From contig NZ_LT907980.1 in assembly GCF_900215155.1 (NCBI RefSeq), forward strand, positions 3,162,001-3,226,000: a stretch of 64,000 bases of DNA, given 5' to 3'. The position numbers were made by a program, and so were the translations under genes. Below, in pieces: positions 7,977 through 17,801 of this stretch. The notes below the pieces were generated by a model. That model made no database searches, was not told the origin of the DNA, and saw only the letters and a program-made list of their open reading frames with translations. The DNA comes from Marinobacter sp. LV10R510-11A (GTDB lineage Bacteria > Pseudomonadota > Gammaproteobacteria > Pseudomonadales > Oleiphilaceae). Within the stretch, counting starts at the first letter, position 1. Every line of letters starts with the position of its first letter.

Positions 7977-10900
7977 CGGCCATAACAACTGAGCCAGCTG
8001 TGATAAAGGGAAACCCGAATCTTGACCCTCTCACGCTGCCTCTGAACGGCAGCACCCTGATTGAGGCGAGTGCCGGTACCGGCAAAACCTTCACCATTGC
8101 CATTTTGTACGTGCGTTTGGTGCTGGGCCATGGCCAGCCCGAGGGCAGTGCTCTGGCTGCGGGCATGTTGCCGCCAAACTTGCTGGTGGTCACCTTTACC
8201 GACGCTGCCACCAAGGAGCTTCGGGATCGCATTCGCACCCGGCTGACTCAGGCCGCCGAGGTGTTTTCCGATGCCGCCAACGGTATCCAGCCCTCAGCAG
8301 AAACCGCGCTGATTCACCAGCTCCGGGACGACCATTATCCAGACGCAGCAACCTGGCCAGATTGCCGCAAAAAGCTGCTGCTGGCTGCCGAGTGGATGGA
8401 CGAAGCCGCGGTGTCCACCATTCACGCTTGGTGCAACCGAATGCTCACCGAGCATGCCTTCGACAGCGGCAGCCTGTTCCGTCTCAAACTTGAAACCGAC
8501 CAGAGCGATCTGCTGGATGAAGTGGTGCGGGATTACTGGCGAACGTTTATCTATCCGCTGTCACCGGACCTGATGGACGAAGTGGTGGAGCACTGGAAAA
8601 CCCCAGACAGCCTGCGGGCAGCCGTGCGCAACCTGATTGGCGACGCCGATTCTTTCGAAGTAGCTACCGACGATGTGAAACAGGCCATCGAAGTCACTGT
8701 GCAGCGGCGAAGGGAACACGCTAAGGCTCTAAAAGCTCACCCCTGGGCCGACTGGGCGCCCGAAGTCACCGACATGCTGATCGAGCTCAACAAGAGCAAA
8801 CGCCTGCACGGCGGCAGCATGAAGCCAATGATTGCCGCCTGGGACAAACTGCTGGACTGGGCCGCTTCCGATGAGCTCTACCCGGAAGGGCTAGAGAAAG
8901 CCGGCTTCCAGAACCAGACACGGGAAATACTAGCCAGCAAACTTAAAGGCGAGGGAGATGTGCCTCACCATCCGGCCTTTGATGTCATCGAAGAACTGAT
9001 CGCCTTTGCAGAGAACCTGCCTAGCGCTGAGGCCGATATTCTAAAACACGCCACTCGCTGGATTGCGGCGCGGCTGGAATCAGAAAAACAGAAACGCTCA
9101 GAAATGGGCTTTGACGATCTTCTCACGCGCCTAGACGATGCCCTTCATGGCCCCCGTGGCGATCAACTGGCCGCCACCATCCGCCGCCAATTCCCGGTGG
9201 CGCTGATCGACGAATTCCAAGACACAGACCCGGTGCAATATCGTATCTTCAACCGCATTTATCGGGTTGCAGAGAATCACCCGGATACCTGCCTGCTGAT
9301 GATCGGCGATCCGAAACAAGCCATTTACGGCTTCCGCGGCGCCGATATATACACCTATCTGGATGCACGCACAGGGGCCCGCGATCGCACCTGGACCCTG
9401 GGCCGCAACTTCCGTTCGTCCAAGCCCATGGTGAAAGCGGTCAACCGGGTGTTCGAGCATGGCGATCAGAACAGCCCAGAGGGCGCGTTCCTGTTCGGCA
9501 AAGGCGATACCTCACCGCTGCCATTTCAGGGCGTGGAGGCCAATGGCACCAAACGCCTATGGTCGGTGAACGGCGACATTCAGCCCAGCCTTACTCTGTG
9601 GTCACTGGAAAGCGATCAGGAAGACAAAAACGGCAACCGCAAAAGCCTGGCCAAAGGCACCGCAACTACCGAGGTGGCTGAAACCTGTGCCAGCGAAATT
9701 GCACGCATGCTCACCTTGGGCCAGCAAAGTTTGGCGGGTTTTGCTCTTGAAAGTGACCCGGATGACATAGAACCAGTAGAACCCAAAGACATCGCCATTT
9801 TGGTGAACAATCGCAACGAAGCAGCTGCGGTGCGTGATGCTTTGGGCCAAAGGTGCATCAAAAGCGTGTACCTGTCCGACCGGGATTCGGTACTCACCTC
9901 TCAGGAAGCAAGTGAGGTGTTGTGCTGGCTCAAAGCCTTTGCCGAACCCCAGCAGTTGGCTTATGCCCGGGCGGCACTGGCCACGCCCACACTGGGTTTA
10001 CCGTGGAGCTATCTTGACCAGTTGCTCACCGACGAGATGGCACTAGAGCGGGAAATCGAGCGTTTTACGGGCTACCAGAAGCAGTGGCATAGCCAGGGCG
10101 TGCTGCCCATGTTGCGCAGCTTTTTGATGGATTTTGAAGTGCCCGGGCGGTTACTGCAGCGCCCGGACGGCGAGCGCCGACTAACAGACATTCTGCACAT
10201 TGCCGAACTGCTACAGCAGGACAGCCTGCAACTGGATGGCGAACACGCGCTGGTGCATCACTTCACCCAGATTTTGCGGGCGGCAGATGAAGAAGACGAG
10301 CACCGCACCTTGCGCCTGGAAAGCGATGCCGGGCTGGTGAAAGTCATCACTGTGCACAAGTCTAAAGGCCTGGAATACCCGCTGGTGTTCCTGCCTTTTG
10401 GCACCGCGTTTCGCGCGCAGAGTGAAAAACAGTCGTTCGTGCGCTATCACGATGACAACTCACAGTTGATTACAGTATTCGACCCCACCCCCGAAGACGT
10501 CGCCCGGGCAGATAAGGAACGGCTAGGCGAAGACATCCGCAAACTCTACGTGGCCCTTACCCGCGCCCGCTTCGCCACCTGGGTAGGTGTTGCTGAGATT
10601 GAAAACTGGCACCTCAGTGGCTTAGGTTATCTGCTGGGCGGTGAACCTGCGGCACAAAAGCCGCTGAGTGACGCCCTAAACCATCTGGTTAATCGCCACA
10701 CCGAGCTATGTGCCGAAGCGCTACCGGGCGCCACCGACCTACATTATGCGCAGGAGGCGCCCGCTGCACTCGGGCCCGCACTGATCTCAACCCGCGAAGC
10801 CCGGGAAGACTGGTGGATTGCCAGCTACTCCTCTCTGGAATACACCGGGCTCACCGGCACGGGCATTGTGTTTACCAGCGAAGCGGAAGACGCTGAAACC

Positions 10901-11719
10901 CAAAACTTGCGGGAAGAGGGCAGCCACAACAGCGACGAGGAAAGTCTGATTATTCCGCTCAGCCACAGCCAGCATCATTTCCCCAAGGGCGCAGGCCCGG
11001 GTACGTTCCTGCATGATTTGCTGGAGTGGTGCGCGCAGCAGGGGCTGCAACATGTTGTGGATAACCCGTTGCCGCTACGCGAACAGCTCACCCGCCGCTG
11101 CAGCACTCGCGGCTGGAGTGATTGGGCAGACACTCTGGAGCAATGGATACTCGCACTGATCCAACAACCGCTGCCGTTGAGCCGCAGTGGTGACGAAAGC
11201 ACCAACCTGGCCAGCCTAGGTACGCTGCGCCCAGAATTGGAGTTCTGGTTTGAAAGCCGCAACGTCAGCACCCGAGCTATGGACAAGCTGGTCACTCAAT
11301 ACACTCTTAATGGGGCTGACCGGCCGCAAGTCGATGGCGGGCGCTTCAACGGCATGCTGAAAGGCTTCATCGACCTGGTGTTTGAACATAACGGGCAGTA
11401 TTACGTGCTGGACTATAAATCTAATTATCTCGGCGATAACGACAGCGCTTACACAGATCAGGCCATGGGCGAAGCCATTCTGGAGAGGCGCTACGACCTG
11501 CAATACGTTCTCTATCTACTGGCCCTGCATCGCTTGTTGAAAGCACGGCTGCCGGATTATGACTACGACCAGCATATAGGTGGCGCGGTGTACCTGTTTT
11601 TACGCGGCATACATGCGCCGGGTGCCGGGGCGTTTACCGACAAACCGCCCAGAGCATTGATTGAACAACTGGATGCTATGTTTGACGGCAAGGCAGCCCC
11701 CGGGGAGGTGGCGGCATGA
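7973..11719 (+). CDS. recB: RecBCD enzyme subunit RecB (3'-5' helicase and nuclease)
   Basis: The protein has 1248 residues. The UvrD-type helicase domain starts with Walker A EASAGTGKTFT (31-40). VALIDEFQDTDPVQ is the Walker B/motif II, and VHKSKGLEYPLVFLP and LYVALTRAR are later helicase motifs. The C-terminal nuclease has D1134 (GFIDLVFE), D1147 and K1149 (VLDYKSN), matching the single nuclease site of RecBCD. It overlaps recC and recD by 4 bp at each end, so the three subunits are made from one message in fixed order. Confidence 0.96.
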   Translation: MTAITTEPAVIKGNPNLDPLTLPLNGSTLIEASAGTGKTFTIAILYVRLVLGHGQPEGSALAAGMLPPNLLVVTFTDAATKELRDRIRTRLTQAAEVFSDAANGIQPSAETALIHQLRDDHYPDAATWPDCRKKLLLAAEWMDEAAVSTIHAWCNRMLTEHAFDSGSLFRLKLETDQSDLLDEVVRDYWRTFIYPLSPDLMDEVVEHWKTPDSLRAAVRNLIGDADSFEVATDDVKQAIEVTVQRRREHAKALKAHPWADWAPEVTDMLIELNKSKRLHGGSMKPMIAAWDKLLDWAASDELYPEGLEKAGFQNQTREILASKLKGEGDVPHHPAFDVIEELIAFAENLPSAEADILKHATRWIAARLESEKQKRSEMGFDDLLTRLDDALHGPRGDQLAATIRRQFPVALIDEFQDTDPVQYRIFNRIYRVAENHPDTCLLMIGDPKQAIYGFRGADIYTYLDARTGARDRTWTLGRNFRSSKPMVKAVNRVFEHGDQNSPEGAFLFGKGDTSPLPFQGVEANGTKRLWSVNGDIQPSLTLWSLESDQEDKNGNRKSLAKGTATTEVAETCASEIARMLTLGQQSLAGFALESDPDDIEPVEPKDIAILVNNRNEAAAVRDALGQRCIKSVYLSDRDSVLTSQEASEVLCWLKAFAEPQQLAYARAALATPTLGLPWSYLDQLLTDEMALEREIERFTGYQKQWHSQGVLPMLRSFLMDFEVPGRLLQRPDGERRLTDILHIAELLQQDSLQLDGEHALVHHFTQILRAADEEDEHRTLRLESDAGLVKVITVHKSKGLEYPLVFLPFGTAFRAQSEKQSFVRYHDDNSQLITVFDPTPEDVARADKERLGEDIRKLYVALTRARFATWVGVAEIENWHLSGLGYLLGGEPAAQKPLSDALNHLVNRHTELCAEALPGATDLHYAQEAPAALGPALISTREAREDWWIASYSSLEYTGLTGTGIVFTSEAEDAETQNLREEGSHNSDEESLIIPLSHSQHHFPKGAGPGTFLHDLLEWCAQQGLQHVVDNPLPLREQLTRRCSTRGWSDWADTLEQWILALIQQPLPLSRSGDESTNLASLGTLRPELEFWFESRNVSTRAMDKLVTQYTLNGADRPQVDGGRFNGMLKGFIDLVFEHNGQYYVLDYKSNYLGDNDSAYTDQAMGEAILERRYDLQYVLYLLALHRLLKARLPDYDYDQHIGGAVYLFLRGIHAPGAGAFTDKPPRALIEQLDAMFDGKAAPGEVAA

Positions 11720-14007
11720 GCAAAAACCGGAATACCGACAACCAGTTTGCCTTTGATCTGGACGAAGCTCTCGATTCGGACAAGACGGCACCCGTTGCAG
11801 CCGATCATGGCAATACCAGCCTTGCTCTAGCTCGGACAGAAACGGTTCTTGAGCTGCTGGATAATTGGCAACAAGCCGGCTGGATTCGCCCACTGGATGT
11901 GCGCTTTGCGCGGCTGATCCAAGACCTGTCGGAAGAACAGGGCGAAGCACCAAAACCGCTGGTTCTATTACTCGCCGCCCTGACTTCCCATCAGGTGGGC
12001 CGGGGCCACGTGTGCGTGGATCTGGCAACCCTGCTGGCCGATGCGGATACCACTTTATCGTTGCCTCCAGAAGAACCGAACGGAGCCGGTCCTGTTCGAA
12101 ATCGGGACAACACAGCTAGCTCTTCAGCAGGTTCGGCAACCGCTGGCATAGGCCAGATCGGGCCAGGCGATCTCTTGGCCCGAGTGTCTATCCAGGATTG
12201 TCTCGCCGCCATGGGGGCGGCTTTATCGGTAAGTGATGGCTCACACACTACACCATTGGTGTTGAACGGTACCCGCCTGTACTTGCGCCGTTTCTGGCGA
12301 TATGAGCAACAGATTGCCGCCGGCATTCTGCAGCGTTTGGCACAGCCGTCCCCTTTGGCCGATCCGGCCTCACCCGCCGCCAATACTCTGAGCCAAGCGC
12401 TGGATACTCTGTTTAAACCACAGGACTCTGTGGACTATCAAAAGCTGGCTTGCGCGCTGGCAGCCCGCAACCGTTTCGCAGTCATTACCGGCGGTCCCGG
12501 CACTGGCAAAACCACCACCGTGGTAAGCCTACTTGCAGCCTTACAATCTGTTGCGGGCGAATCCACAGAACGAGATGGGCGAAAATACCGTATACGCCTA
12601 GCCGCGCCCACTGGCAAAGCCGCCGCCCGACTGAACGAATCCATTGGTGGCGCCGTCAGCCGCCTGCCACTGGCGCAGCTACCGGGGCAGGTTAGCCTTT
12701 CGGATATTCCCACCAAAGTAACCACCCTGCACCGGCTGCTAGGCAGCCGCCCAGACACCCGAAAATTCCGCCACAACCGCGACAACCCGCTGCTGGTGGA
12801 TATTCTGGTGATCGATGAAGCGTCCATGGTGGACTTGGACTTGATGGCGTCGGTGTTTGATGCCCTGCCCGCCAACGCCCAACTGATCCTGTTAGGCGAC
12901 AAGGACCAGCTGGCCTCGGTGGACGCCGGTGCAGTACTCGGCGAGCTGTGTCAGCGCGCACCAGACGGGCATTATCAACCAGCAACGGTGCAATGGCTGA
13001 AGACCATAACCGGCACTGACATCCCGCTGGCCCTGCAGGATCCCGAAGGCCAGCCGCTAGATCAGGCGGTGGCCATGTTGCGCAAGAGTTATCGCTTTGC
13101 CGAAGGCAGCGGTATTCGCCACCTAGCCGAAGCGGTCAACACCAACACATTAGATGCCAACACCCTGAAGCAAGCCCGTGATGCGGGATTTGAGGATGTA
13201 ATATGGCTAAACGGCCACAACAAAAAACCATCTCTGGAAGGCACTCAAGCACTGATTTGCGGCCATGTGATTAACGGAAGTCCCAACGCATTTCGCAACA
13301 ACGGGGAAGGGCGAATAGATGGCAACGATCAGCCCCTGCCCCCAGCGGTAGGTTACCGCCATTACTTAACCCTGATGCAGAACCACCAGCTAAACGAAAG
13401 CAGCACCACTGAACAAAGGGACGAGTTAGCCTCATCGGTATTGAAAGCCTTCAGCGATTTTCAGGTGCTGTGCGCCCTGCGCCGAGGCCCTTGGGGTGTG
13501 GAGGGCCTGAACGATCTGATCGCCCACCACTTGCTGGCACAACGACTGATTCCACGGGCCGAAGGTTGGTATGCCGGGCGCCCGGTGCTGATTACCGGCA
13601 ACGATTACAATCTGGGGCTGATGAACGGCGACGTAGGCATTACCTTCAGCCTGCCTTGGGGCGCTGAGCTGCAGAACAACGGCAACAACCCTGAATCCGT
13701 GCTACGCGTAGCCTTCCCAGCCAGCGACGGCAGCGGAGACATCCGCTGGATCTCACCCAGCCGGCTGCAGCAGCTGGAAACCGTATACGCCATGACGGTA
13801 CATAAATCCCAGGGCTCAGAGTTCAACCACACCTGCCTGGTGCTACCAGACCGCGTCAGCCCGGTGCTGACACGTGAGCTGGTGTATACCGGCATTACCC
13901 GTGCGAAAAGCTGGTTCAGCCTTATTACGGGCGATGCCAGCGTATTCAGCGACAGCGTAGGCCAGAGAGTGGTGCGGGCTTCTGGGTTGGCTTCGGTGCT
14001 TAGTTAA
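11716..14007 (+). CDS. recD: RecBCD enzyme subunit RecD (5'-3' helicase)
   Basis: At 763 residues it is longer than E. coli RecD (608). Part of the extra length is a low-complexity linker around residues 115-150 (rich in Ser, Ala, Gly). The SF1B helicase core has Walker A ITGGPGTGKTTT at about 257-268, Walker B ILVIDEASMVDLDL, and the C-terminal MTVHKSQGSEF and YTGITRAK motifs. It overlaps recB by 4 bp. Its 3' end overlaps the convergent ABC exporter gene by 4 bp, leaving no room for a terminator between them. Confidence 0.95.
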   Translation: MSKNRNTDNQFAFDLDEALDSDKTAPVAADHGNTSLALARTETVLELLDNWQQAGWIRPLDVRFARLIQDLSEEQGEAPKPLVLLLAALTSHQVGRGHVCVDLATLLADADTTLSLPPEEPNGAGPVRNRDNTASSSAGSATAGIGQIGPGDLLARVSIQDCLAAMGAALSVSDGSHTTPLVLNGTRLYLRRFWRYEQQIAAGILQRLAQPSPLADPASPAANTLSQALDTLFKPQDSVDYQKLACALAARNRFAVITGGPGTGKTTTVVSLLAALQSVAGESTERDGRKYRIRLAAPTGKAAARLNESIGGAVSRLPLAQLPGQVSLSDIPTKVTTLHRLLGSRPDTRKFRHNRDNPLLVDILVIDEASMVDLDLMASVFDALPANAQLILLGDKDQLASVDAGAVLGELCQRAPDGHYQPATVQWLKTITGTDIPLALQDPEGQPLDQAVAMLRKSYRFAEGSGIRHLAEAVNTNTLDANTLKQARDAGFEDVIWLNGHNKKPSLEGTQALICGHVINGSPNAFRNNGEGRIDGNDQPLPPAVGYRHYLTLMQNHQLNESSTTEQRDELASSVLKAFSDFQVLCALRRGPWGVEGLNDLIAHHLLAQRLIPRAEGWYAGRPVLITGNDYNLGLMNGDVGITFSLPWGAELQNNGNNPESVLRVAFPASDGSGDIRWISPSRLQQLETVYAMTVHKSQGSEFNHTCLVLPDRVSPVLTRELVYTGITRAKSWFSLITGDASVFSDSVGQRVVRASGLASVLS

Positions 14008-15809
14008 TCCTGTTCGTCTTCATTGCTGTGCTGTTGCTGCATCCACAGCCGGGAGTAGTAACCATTTTTGGCTAATAGCTCACTATGCCCGCCACTCTCC
14101 ACAATCTGGCCGTGATCCATTACAAGAATCGTATCTGCATCACGCACTGTGGATAAGCGGTGGGCAATAACCAGGGTGGTGCGCTGACGGCTGACTTCGT
14201 TCAAGGCCCCCAAAATAGCCTGTTCGGAAATGGAATCCAGCGACGACGTAGCTTCGTCCAAAATCAACAGCGGCGGGTTTTTCAGCAGCACACGGGCAAT
14301 GGCGACGCGCTGCTTTTCACCGCCAGAGAGCTTCAAGCCGCGCTCACCCACTTTGGTGTCGTAGCCATCCGGCAGGCTGCGGATGAAATCGTCTAGGTGG
14401 GCCTGGCGGGCCGCGTGGTGTACTTCGGCTTCAGTGGCCTCTGGCTTGCCATAAGCTAGGTTGCGGTACAGGGTGTCGTTAAACAGCACGGTGTCTTGCG
14501 GCACCACGCCTATAGCGGCGCGCAGGCTGTCCTGATTAACCTCGCGAATATCTTGGCCATCTATCGTGATACAGCCCTTATCCACATCAAAGAAACGGAA
14601 CAGCAGGCGGGCGAGGGTGGATTTACCTGCGCCGCTGGCACCCACAACGGCGACGGTGTGCCCGGCAGGTATAGAGAAGTCCACATCCTGCAGAATCGAG
14701 CGATCCGCACGGTAGGCAAAATGCACGTTGTGAAAGCCCACCTCGGCTTTATCCACAGCCAGCGCCGGCGCTTCACCAGCGTCTTCGATGGTCGACTTTT
14801 CACCCAGCAAGCCAAACAAGCGCTCTACATTTACCAAAGACTGACGAATTTCCCGGTACACAAAACCCAGAGCACTTAGAGGGATGAAGAGCTGAAGCAG
14901 ATAGGCGTTGATCATGGTGAAATCACCCAACGTAATAGCACCACTGGCCACTTCCCGTACGGCCATCACCATGAGGGTAATCATGGCCGCCCCGATAATC
15001 AGCGCTTGGCCAGAGTTAAGGGCGGCTAGGGACAAGCGGTTTTTCAGGCGCGCCTGCTCCCACCCCGCAAGATCTTGATCGTAAAGGTCGGCTTCAAAGG
15101 TTTCGTTATTGAAGTACTTCACGGTCTCATAATTGAGCAGGCTGTCTATCGCACGGGAGTTGGACTGGTTGTCCCGGGCGTTGGCTTCGCGAACAAACTT
15201 GGTTCGCCACTCAGTAACCACAATGGAAAAAGCTATATACACCACCACGGCGATGAGGATGGCAAACATATAGCTGGCGTTAAAGGCCACCAGCAAAATG
15301 CCCGCCACCATAACGATTTCCAGCAACGTGGGAACAATGTTGAACAAGGTAAAGCGCAGCAGGAAGCTGATGCCTGTGGTGCCCCGTTCGATGTCCCGGG
15401 CCAGCCCCCCGGTTTTGCGATCCAAATGGAACGCCAGTTCACGGTCATGAAGGTGGCGAAACACTCTCAGCGATACCCGACGCATGGCGCGCTCGGCAAC
15501 CCGCGCAAACACGGCATCTCGTAACTCACTGAACAACGTGCTGGTAAACCGCAACACGCCATAGGCGAACACCAGTGCCACGGGAATCCACAGAAGTAGT
15601 TCGCCACCTGCTCGGCCTTGATCTAGATAATCAACAATGTATTTCAGCGCCACAGGGGTTGCGACCGTGGCCAGCTTCGCCAGTATCAGGAAAGCGACAG
15701 ACAAAATCACACGCCCACGAAACTCCGCCAGATAGGGCCAAAGCCCGGCGATCACCTTCCAATTTGGTTTTTGGTTAGCACAGTAGTCATTATCAGCGTA
15801 AGCGCGCAC
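14004..15809 (-). CDS. Atm1/HMT1-type ABC half-exporter
   Basis: This is a membrane domain of six segments fused to an ATPase. Walker A is VGASGAGKSTLARLLFRF, the signature LKLSGGEKQRVAIARVLLK, and Walker B LLILDEATSSLDS. The membrane half (LALKYIVDYLDQG-like start, LLNYETVKYFNNE, NSGQALIIGAAMI) matches the Atm1 family, which exports glutathione-linked metals or sulfur species. The chosen start is GTG at 15809, which has AAGGA 6 nt upstream. A GTG seven codons earlier (15830) is in frame but lacks a ribosome site. It is divergent from the next ABC exporter. Confidence 0.88.
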   Translation of the reverse strand: MRAYADNDYCANQKPNWKVIAGLWPYLAEFRGRVILSVAFLILAKLATVATPVALKYIVDYLDQGRAGGELLLWIPVALVFAYGVLRFTSTLFSELRDAVFARVAERAMRRVSLRVFRHLHDRELAFHLDRKTGGLARDIERGTTGISFLLRFTLFNIVPTLLEIVMVAGILLVAFNASYMFAILIAVVVYIAFSIVVTEWRTKFVREANARDNQSNSRAIDSLLNYETVKYFNNETFEADLYDQDLAGWEQARLKNRLSLAALNSGQALIIGAAMITLMVMAVREVASGAITLGDFTMINAYLLQLFIPLSALGFVYREIRQSLVNVERLFGLLGEKSTIEDAGEAPALAVDKAEVGFHNVHFAYRADRSILQDVDFSIPAGHTVAVVGASGAGKSTLARLLFRFFDVDKGCITIDGQDIREVNQDSLRAAIGVVPQDTVLFNDTLYRNLAYGKPEATEAEVHHAARQAHLDDFIRSLPDGYDTKVGERGLKLSGGEKQRVAIARVLLKNPPLLILDEATSSLDSISEQAILGALNEVSRQRTTLVIAHRLSTVRDADTILVMDHGQIVESGGHSELLAKNGYYSRLWMQQQHSNEDEQD

Positions 15810-15937
15810 GGGGATTCCTTCATTATTCACAGGGGCGACAAGCGTATGATAAGGCTCGTCGGAAGCAGCGTTCGTATAGTTGCTCGAGTTTACAGCACCG
15901 CGGCTCTTTAATTCACCGCGACTTCAGGAGACATACC

Positions 15938-17695
15938 ATTAACACTCGTCAGCGGCAGGCTCTGAAACTGGTCATTGGATTTATTCGCCCCTATCGCAAG
16001 GCCGTGGCCGGTGCTCTGGTCGCGCTGGTTATCACCGCAGGCATCACACTTGGGTTAGGGCAGGGCCTGAAAATTCTAATCGACCAGGGCCTAGCCACCC
16101 AATCCCCGGCCAACCTGGCTCGCGCCGTTGGGTTGTTTTTTATTCTGGTGTTGGGGCTGGCGTTCGGATCCTTTGCACGGTTTTATCTGGTGTCCTGGAT
16201 TGGCGAACGGGTGGTGGCTGATATCCGTAAACAGGTATTCAATCATCTGATTGACCTACACCCGGGATTCTTCGAGCAAAATCGCGCGCTGGAAATTCAG
16301 TCCCGCTTTACGGCTGATACCACGGTTTTGCAATCGGTGATCGGCTCCACAGTATCCATTGCCTTGCGCAACGCGTTGATGCTGGTAGGTGGATTGCTGT
16401 TGTTATTCATCACCAACCCCAAACTGGCTGGAATTATCCTGCTAGGCTTTCCTTTGGTTATCGTACCCATCCTGTTTTTCGGCCGGCGGGTGCGACAGCT
16501 GTCACGGCTCAGCCAGGACAGAGTAGCGGACGTAGGCAGCTACGTAGGAGAAAATCTCACCCAGATAAAAACCGTGCAGGCCTTCAACCACCAGCCCCAT
16601 GACCGGCGCTTTTTTTCAGATGTGTCTGAGCGCGCATTCGACATCGCCCGTGAGCGCATCAAGCAACGCGCCTGGCTGACCACTCTGGCGATTACCCTAG
16701 TGATGGGTGCAATCGGCATCGTGATTTGGATCGGCGGTCTGGATGTTATCCACGGGCGGATTACCCCAGGGGAACTCGCGGCTTTTTTGTTTTACAGCCT
16801 GCTTGTGGGTGTAGCCGCCGGCGCCATCAGTGAAGTGATCGGTGAGCTGCAACGGGCTGCGGGTTCTGCCGCAAGGCTGTTCGAACTGTTACAGACCGAA
16901 CCGGCGTTTAACCGGGCCACCGAAGGGGCAAGCGGTTTCCCCAGTGCCATTGCGGGGGATATTCGCATCCAAGGCCTGACGTTCCACTATCCGGGCCGTA
17001 GCGAATACGCCGCATTGGCTGATGTCTGCCTGCATGTTCGCGCCGGGGAAACACTAGCACTGGTCGGCCCTTCTGGTGCGGGAAAATCTACGCTGTTTGA
17101 TCTGCTATTGCATTTCTATCAACCCGACAGCGGCACCGTCTATATTGACGGCACGGATAGCGCCACAGTGTCCCTGGAGGCGCTGCGTAGCTGCTTTTCA
17201 CTGGTACCCCAGAACCCAGCACTGTTCCACGGCACGGTGGCAGACAATATACGTTACGCGCGGCCAAGCGCCAGCCAGACCGATGTTGAACAGGCCGCCC
17301 GTATCGCCCACGCCCATGAGTTCATCGAAAAACTTCCTGAAGGCTATCTCACCCGCCTGGGAGATGCCGGGCTGGGGCTTTCGGGCGGCCAGAAACAACG
17401 GCTCGCCATTGCCCGCGCGTTGCTGGCCGATGCGCCCATCCTGCTGTTGGATGAAGCCACCAGCGCCCTAGACGCGGAAAGCGAAAGCCTGGTCCAGCAA
17501 GCTATGCCGGCGCTTACCTCTGGCAGAACCACGTTGGTCATTGCCCACAGGCTAGCCACGGTGCGGGATGCTGACCGAATCGCCGTGCTAGACCAGGGCC
17601 GGTTATTGGCGGTGGGCAGTCATGACGAGCTAATACAGACGAACCCGCTATACCAGCGCTTGGCGGCGTTACAATTCCGGGAGCCGCCGGCGTGA
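15938..17695 (+). CDS. MsbA-like ABC half-exporter with apparent ATT start
   Basis: This is a 585-residue transmembrane domain plus ATPase: Walker A VGPSGAGKSTLFDLL, signature LGLSGGQKQRLAIARALL, Walker B ILLLDEATSALDAES. It belongs to the homodimeric ABCB exporters; the substrate is unknown. The family-like N-terminus (NTRQRQALKLVIGFIRPYRKA) begins well before the first GTG (16004). No in-frame ATG, GTG or TTG exists upstream back to the neighbouring gene. ATT at 15938 has AGGAG (15926-15930) 7 nt before it and is the best start. Starting at 16004 would remove the cytoplasmic lead and part of the first membrane helix. Confidence 0.8.
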   Translation: MNTRQRQALKLVIGFIRPYRKAVAGALVALVITAGITLGLGQGLKILIDQGLATQSPANLARAVGLFFILVLGLAFGSFARFYLVSWIGERVVADIRKQVFNHLIDLHPGFFEQNRALEIQSRFTADTTVLQSVIGSTVSIALRNALMLVGGLLLLFITNPKLAGIILLGFPLVIVPILFFGRRVRQLSRLSQDRVADVGSYVGENLTQIKTVQAFNHQPHDRRFFSDVSERAFDIARERIKQRAWLTTLAITLVMGAIGIVIWIGGLDVIHGRITPGELAAFLFYSLLVGVAAGAISEVIGELQRAAGSAARLFELLQTEPAFNRATEGASGFPSAIAGDIRIQGLTFHYPGRSEYAALADVCLHVRAGETLALVGPSGAGKSTLFDLLLHFYQPDSGTVYIDGTDSATVSLEALRSCFSLVPQNPALFHGTVADNIRYARPSASQTDVEQAARIAHAHEFIEKLPEGYLTRLGDAGLGLSGGQKQRLAIARALLADAPILLLDEATSALDAESESLVQQAMPALTSGRTTLVIAHRLATVRDADRIAVLDQGRLLAVGSHDELIQTNPLYQRLAALQFREPPA

Positions 17696-17733
17696 TATTC
17701 ATCCTAGTTAATTTGTGTCATTCAACGGTACTC

Positions 17734-17759
17734 CCTACACTAGTAATTCCTACACTAGT
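17734..17759. repeat. Direct repeat CCTACACTAGT x2 upstream of gabT
   Basis: Two perfect 11-bp copies lie at 17734-17744 and 17749-17759, 15 bp apart, 43 bp before the gabT start. The spacing and position suit a regulator site. No regulator gene is adjacent. Confidence 0.45.
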
Positions 17760-17801
17760 TAACGACACTGTTTTAATCAGACACACAGGGAGAATGGCAA
17801 A

